Assembly (NCBI GenBank): GCA_002423305.1
Contig: DIVI01000103.1
Span: forward strand, 1-7,833
Reading direction: 5' to 3'
Source: Methylococcus sp. UBA6136
GTDB taxonomy: Bacteria; Pseudomonadota; Gammaproteobacteria; Methylococcales; Methylococcaceae
DNA: 7,833 nucleotides
Numbering within the stretch: the stretch's first letter is position 1; every line of letters begins with the position of its first letter. A program made the position numbers and the translations under genes. Of this stretch, positions 5,905 to 7,833 are shown one piece after another. The notes beneath the pieces are model-generated. The model was not told the origin of the DNA, did not search any database, and saw only the letters and a program-made list of their open reading frames with translations.

Positions 5905-6023
5905 AGGTGAGCCTCCATGTAAAATAGCACAAACCGCCCGTTGTTAAGACGGGTCGCTTTTTCTGGAACCTACGCTGTTCCGAGTCATCGGGACAGGTCA
6001 CAATCAAAGCAGGAGATAGAGAT
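5882..6023. promoter_or_regulatory. Divergent promoter region between phosphatidyltransferase and purM
   Basis: These 142 bases should contain the start signals of both divergent genes. For purM, TAAAAT (5920-5925) could be a -10 box with a poor -35, GTGTCA (5898-5903), 16 bases upstream. For the minus-strand gene, TTAACA (read on the minus strand, 5947-5942) and TATTTT (5926-5921) have 15 bases between them, which is short. The two proposed -10 boxes overlap on opposite strands in one AT-rich patch. No PurR-like box (ACGCAAACGTTTGCGT) is visible. The region's role is certain by position, the individual boxes are weak. Confidence 0.35.
5937..5962 (+). terminator. Hairpin plus T-run in the purM leader (possible attenuator)
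   Basis: CCCGT (5937-5941) pairs with ACGGG (5949-5953) around a 7-base loop, and a run of five T (5958-5962) follows after TCGC. If the purM transcript begins near 5930, this would lie in its leader and could cause premature termination. The stem has only 5 pairs and the T-run is offset by 4 bases, so it is a weak candidate. Confidence 0.25.
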
Positions 6024-6026
6024 TTG
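6011..6026 (+). promoter_or_regulatory. Ribosome binding site that fixes the TTG start of purM
   Basis: AGGAG (6011-6015) lies 8 bases before the TTG at 6024. Translation from this TTG gives the normal PurM N-terminus, ending in the YRSAGVDIEAGNAL segment, and no ATG or GTG lies in frame between it and the conserved region. This supports TTG as the real start, a common way to lower initiation rate. Confidence 0.8.
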
Positions 6027-7079
6027 AGTCGCAACGACGAGGATGCCCCCCTGGATTACCGGAGCGCGGGAGTCGATATCGAAGCGGGTAATGCCCTGGT
6101 CGAGCGCATCAAGCCCGTTGCGGCCAGAACGCGAATCCCTGGCGTGCTGGCTGGTTTGGGCGGCTTCGGCTCGCTATTCGAGTTGCCGGTAGACCGTTAT
6201 CGGCAACCGGTTCTGGTGGCCGGAACGGATGGCGTCGGTACCAAGCTTAAACTGGCCATCGAGACCGGTCGTCATGGTGGAGTGGGCATCGATCTCGTGG
6301 CCATGTGTGTCAACGACATCATCGTGCAGGGTGCGGAGCCATTGTTCTTTCTCGACTATTACGCAACCGGTCATCTGGACGTCAATGTCGCTGCCTCGGT
6401 CATCGAGGGTATCGGCAAGGGATGTGAACTCGCGGGTTGTGCACTGGTGGGCGGTGAAACCGCTGAAATGCCGGGCATGTACCAGGCCGGTGATTATGAT
6501 CTGGCAGGTTTCTGTGTCGGCATCGTCGAGAAGTCGATGATTCTCGATGGTTCTAGGATACAGGCGGGTGACCGATTGATTGGAATCGCCTCTTCCGGGC
6601 CACACTCCAACGGCTATTCCCTGATCCGGAAGATTCTTGAGCGGGCAGGGCAGCCAGCGGATCAGAGCGTCGGTGAACGTTCGATCATCGAGTCACTGAT
6701 GGAGCCCACTCGCATTTACGTCAAATCGTTGCTGAAGTTGATGGAAACGATTCCGGTGCATGCTCTGGCTCACATCACGGGAGGCGGGATTACCGAGAAT
6801 CTTCCCCGTGTGTTGCCGAAAGGCATGGCTGCCCGAATCGATCTGGCTGCCTGGCCCCGGCTTCCCGTGTTCGATTGGTTGAAACATCAGGGGCGAGTCG
6901 AGCAGGCCGAAATGCTCAAGACCTTCAATTGTGGCATTGGGATGATGGTCTGTGTGGCTCCTGCGGACGAGGCCACAGCACTGGCCGCCCTCAAGTCAAC
7001 CGGCGAGCAGGCCTACGCCATCGGAGAAATTGTCCCGGGGGACGCTGATCCGGTCGTGACCTATCTTGGCCAATGGTAA
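6024..7079 (+). CDS. purM: Phosphoribosylformylglycinamidine cyclo-ligase (AIR synthetase)
   Basis: PurM catalyses the fifth step of de novo purine synthesis, the ATP-dependent ring closure of FGAM to aminoimidazole ribonucleotide, in the cytosol. The 351 residues (E. coli 345) contain the family blocks in order: YRSAGVDIEAGNAL (12-25), GTDGVGTK (68-75), CVNDIIVQGAEPLFFLDYYA (95-114), LVGGETAEMPGMY (141-153), SSGPHSNGYSL (190-200) and HITGGGITENLPRVLP (about 249-264). It starts at TTG 6024 behind a good AGGAG. The protein is complete with no odd residues. purN commonly follows purM in gammaproteobacteria, but here a glycosyltransferase follows 14 bases after the stop, so the two may be cotranscribed. 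It is divergent from the phosphatidyltransferase gene. Confidence 0.97.
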   Translation: MSRNDEDAPLDYRSAGVDIEAGNALVERIKPVAARTRIPGVLAGLGGFGSLFELPVDRYRQPVLVAGTDGVGTKLKLAIETGRHGGVGIDLVAMCVNDIIVQGAEPLFFLDYYATGHLDVNVAASVIEGIGKGCELAGCALVGGETAEMPGMYQAGDYDLAGFCVGIVEKSMILDGSRIQAGDRLIGIASSGPHSNGYSLIRKILERAGQPADQSVGERSIIESLMEPTRIYVKSLLKLMETIPVHALAHITGGGITENLPRVLPKGMAARIDLAAWPRLPVFDWLKHQGRVEQAEMLKTFNCGIGMMVCVAPADEATALAALKSTGEQAYAIGEIVPGDADPVVTYLGQW

Positions 7080-7093
7080 AGGAAAGGATGTCC

Positions 7094-7819
7094 ATGAAAC
7101 TAAGTATCGTCGTCCCCGTTCATAACGAGAACGAAAACCTTCGCCCACTCATCGAAGAAATCGAGTCTGCAGTCGCGGGCTTGGGTAAACATGAGATCGT
7201 CTATGTCGATGACGGCAGCAGCGATGACACGCTCTCCAGACTCGGAGCGCTGAAGGCAAGTTTTCCCGCCTTGCGTGTCCTGTATCACATCCGCTGTTGT
7301 GGCCAAAGCACGGCTTTGAGAACGGGCATCAAGGCCGCGAACGGTGAGGTGATCGTCACGCTGGATGGCGATGGTCAGAACGACCCAGCCAATATCCCGG
7401 CCATGCTTGAAGCGTGGCGTGAACTGAAGAAAGCAGATCAAGGCAGAGGCGCGCTTATTGCCGGCTATCGACGCAATCGTAAGGACACTGGGTGGCGAAA
7501 ATTCTCCTCGCGATTCGCCAATCGCATCCGAGCGGCCCTGTTGGGCGATGCAACTCCCGATACCGGGTGTGGTCTGAAGCTGTTCGATCGATCCCTGTTC
7601 CTTGAATTACCTTATTTCGACCATATGCACCGCTTTCTGCCGGCGCTCGCTCAGCGCGCGGGTGCCAAGGTAGTCTCGGTCGAAGTCAATCATCGGCCCA
7701 GGACTCTGGGTATATCCAAGTACGGGACCTGGCATCGTCTTTGGGTGGGTATCTGGGATCTGATGGGCGTGATGTGGTTGCAGCGCCGGGCGCATGTGCC
7801 CGAAGTCGAAGAGGTTTGA
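7094..7819 (+). CDS. Family 2 glycosyltransferase, DPM1-like (polyprenyl-phosphate sugar transferase)
   Basis: Likely transfers a sugar from a nucleotide-sugar to a polyprenyl-phosphate carrier on the cytoplasmic face of the inner membrane, for later use in envelope glycan or lipid A modification; donor and acceptor are unknown. The 241 residues form one GT-A domain: SIVVPVHNENENL (4-16), VDDGSSDDT (38-46) for nucleotide binding, CGQSTALRTGI (69-79), TLDGDGQNDP with the metal-binding D91/D93 (89-98), and RPRTLGISKYG (201-211). No strong transmembrane helices follow, unlike the GtrB/ArnC type. Of the starts at 7073, 7088 and 7094 I chose 7094, because AGGAAAGG (7080-7087) lies 6 bases upstream; the 7073 start would overlap purM. 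In other genomes such genes often precede a lipid A biosynthesis N-terminal domain gene and a PMT-family transferase; these would lie just outside the window. Confidence 0.88.
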   Translation: MKLSIVVPVHNENENLRPLIEEIESAVAGLGKHEIVYVDDGSSDDTLSRLGALKASFPALRVLYHIRCCGQSTALRTGIKAANGEVIVTLDGDGQNDPANIPAMLEAWRELKKADQGRGALIAGYRRNRKDTGWRKFSSRFANRIRAALLGDATPDTGCGLKLFDRSLFLELPYFDHMHRFLPALAQRAGAKVVSVEVNHRPRTLGISKYGTWHRLWVGIWDLMGVMWLQRRAHVPEVEEV

Positions 7820-7833
7820 TTCCCTGTCGCTAG

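Noticed and set aside
5882..6034. 51-residue upstream extension of the phosphatidyltransferase frame
   Set aside because: It overlaps the purM start region and is unlike the family; the ATG at 5881 directly precedes the conserved N-terminus.
6174..6605. Minus-strand open frame of 143 codons inside purM
   Set aside because: It lies wholly opposite conserved purM sequence and has no independent support.
1..7833. Search for mobile elements, CRISPR repeats, tRNA genes, toxin-antitoxin or defence genes
   Set aside because: No transposase or integrase motifs, no regularly spaced repeats, no cloverleaf-like sequence and no defence domains were recognised. All main genes are housekeeping or envelope genes.

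Overview
The window looks like an ordinary stretch of chromosome from a gammaproteobacterium, with moderate to high GC judged by eye. The evidence is a cytochrome bc1 cluster leading into sspB, a purM gene with a TTG start, and a cytochrome b carrying the PVWY form of the Qo motif. Heme A synthase and bc1 point to an aerobically respiring organism with an aa3-type oxidase. The gene set would fit a Chromatiales-like or sulfur-oxidising group, but that is a guess. I see no tRNA, rRNA, CRISPR array, insertion sequence, phage gene or toxin-antitoxin pair.

Layout, left to right. Bases 1-1265 hold the 3' part of cytochrome b (petB) and complete cytochrome c1 (petC), which overlap by 4 bases on the + strand. 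After a 151-base gap containing a strong hairpin comes sspB, the ClpXP adaptor; sspA, usually found between petC and sspB, is not here. A second gap of about 160 bases with small hairpins leads to a stand-alone CoA-acylating aldehyde dehydrogenase that matches the N-terminal half of AdhE. Next is a membrane-anchored SPOR-like protein, which converges with a minus-strand gene for heme A synthase (ctaA); the two stop codons share bases. Upstream of ctaA on the same strand is a CDP-alcohol phosphatidyltransferase. It is divergent from purM, and the 142 bases between them should hold both promoters. purM is followed 14 bases later by a DPM1-like family 2 glycosyltransferase ending near the window edge.

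How the genes relate. petB/petC form the quinol:cytochrome c oxidoreductase, and ctaA makes the heme A cofactor of a terminal oxidase that such a bc1 complex would feed through cytochrome c. No oxidase subunit genes and no ctaB are in the window. The phosphatidyltransferase and the glycosyltransferase both act in membrane or envelope lipid metabolism, and the SPOR-like protein is probably an envelope protein. purM is housekeeping purine synthesis; purN, often its neighbour, is replaced here by the glycosyltransferase.

I did not find a convincing new biological system. The items most worth a second look are the Asn that replaces an expected heme-ligand His in CtaA, the free-standing AdhE-like dehydrogenase half that keeps a linker-like tail, the missing sspA, the cytochrome b C-terminal extension, and a small overlapping ORF with a near-ideal ribosome binding site just ahead of the phosphatidyltransferase.
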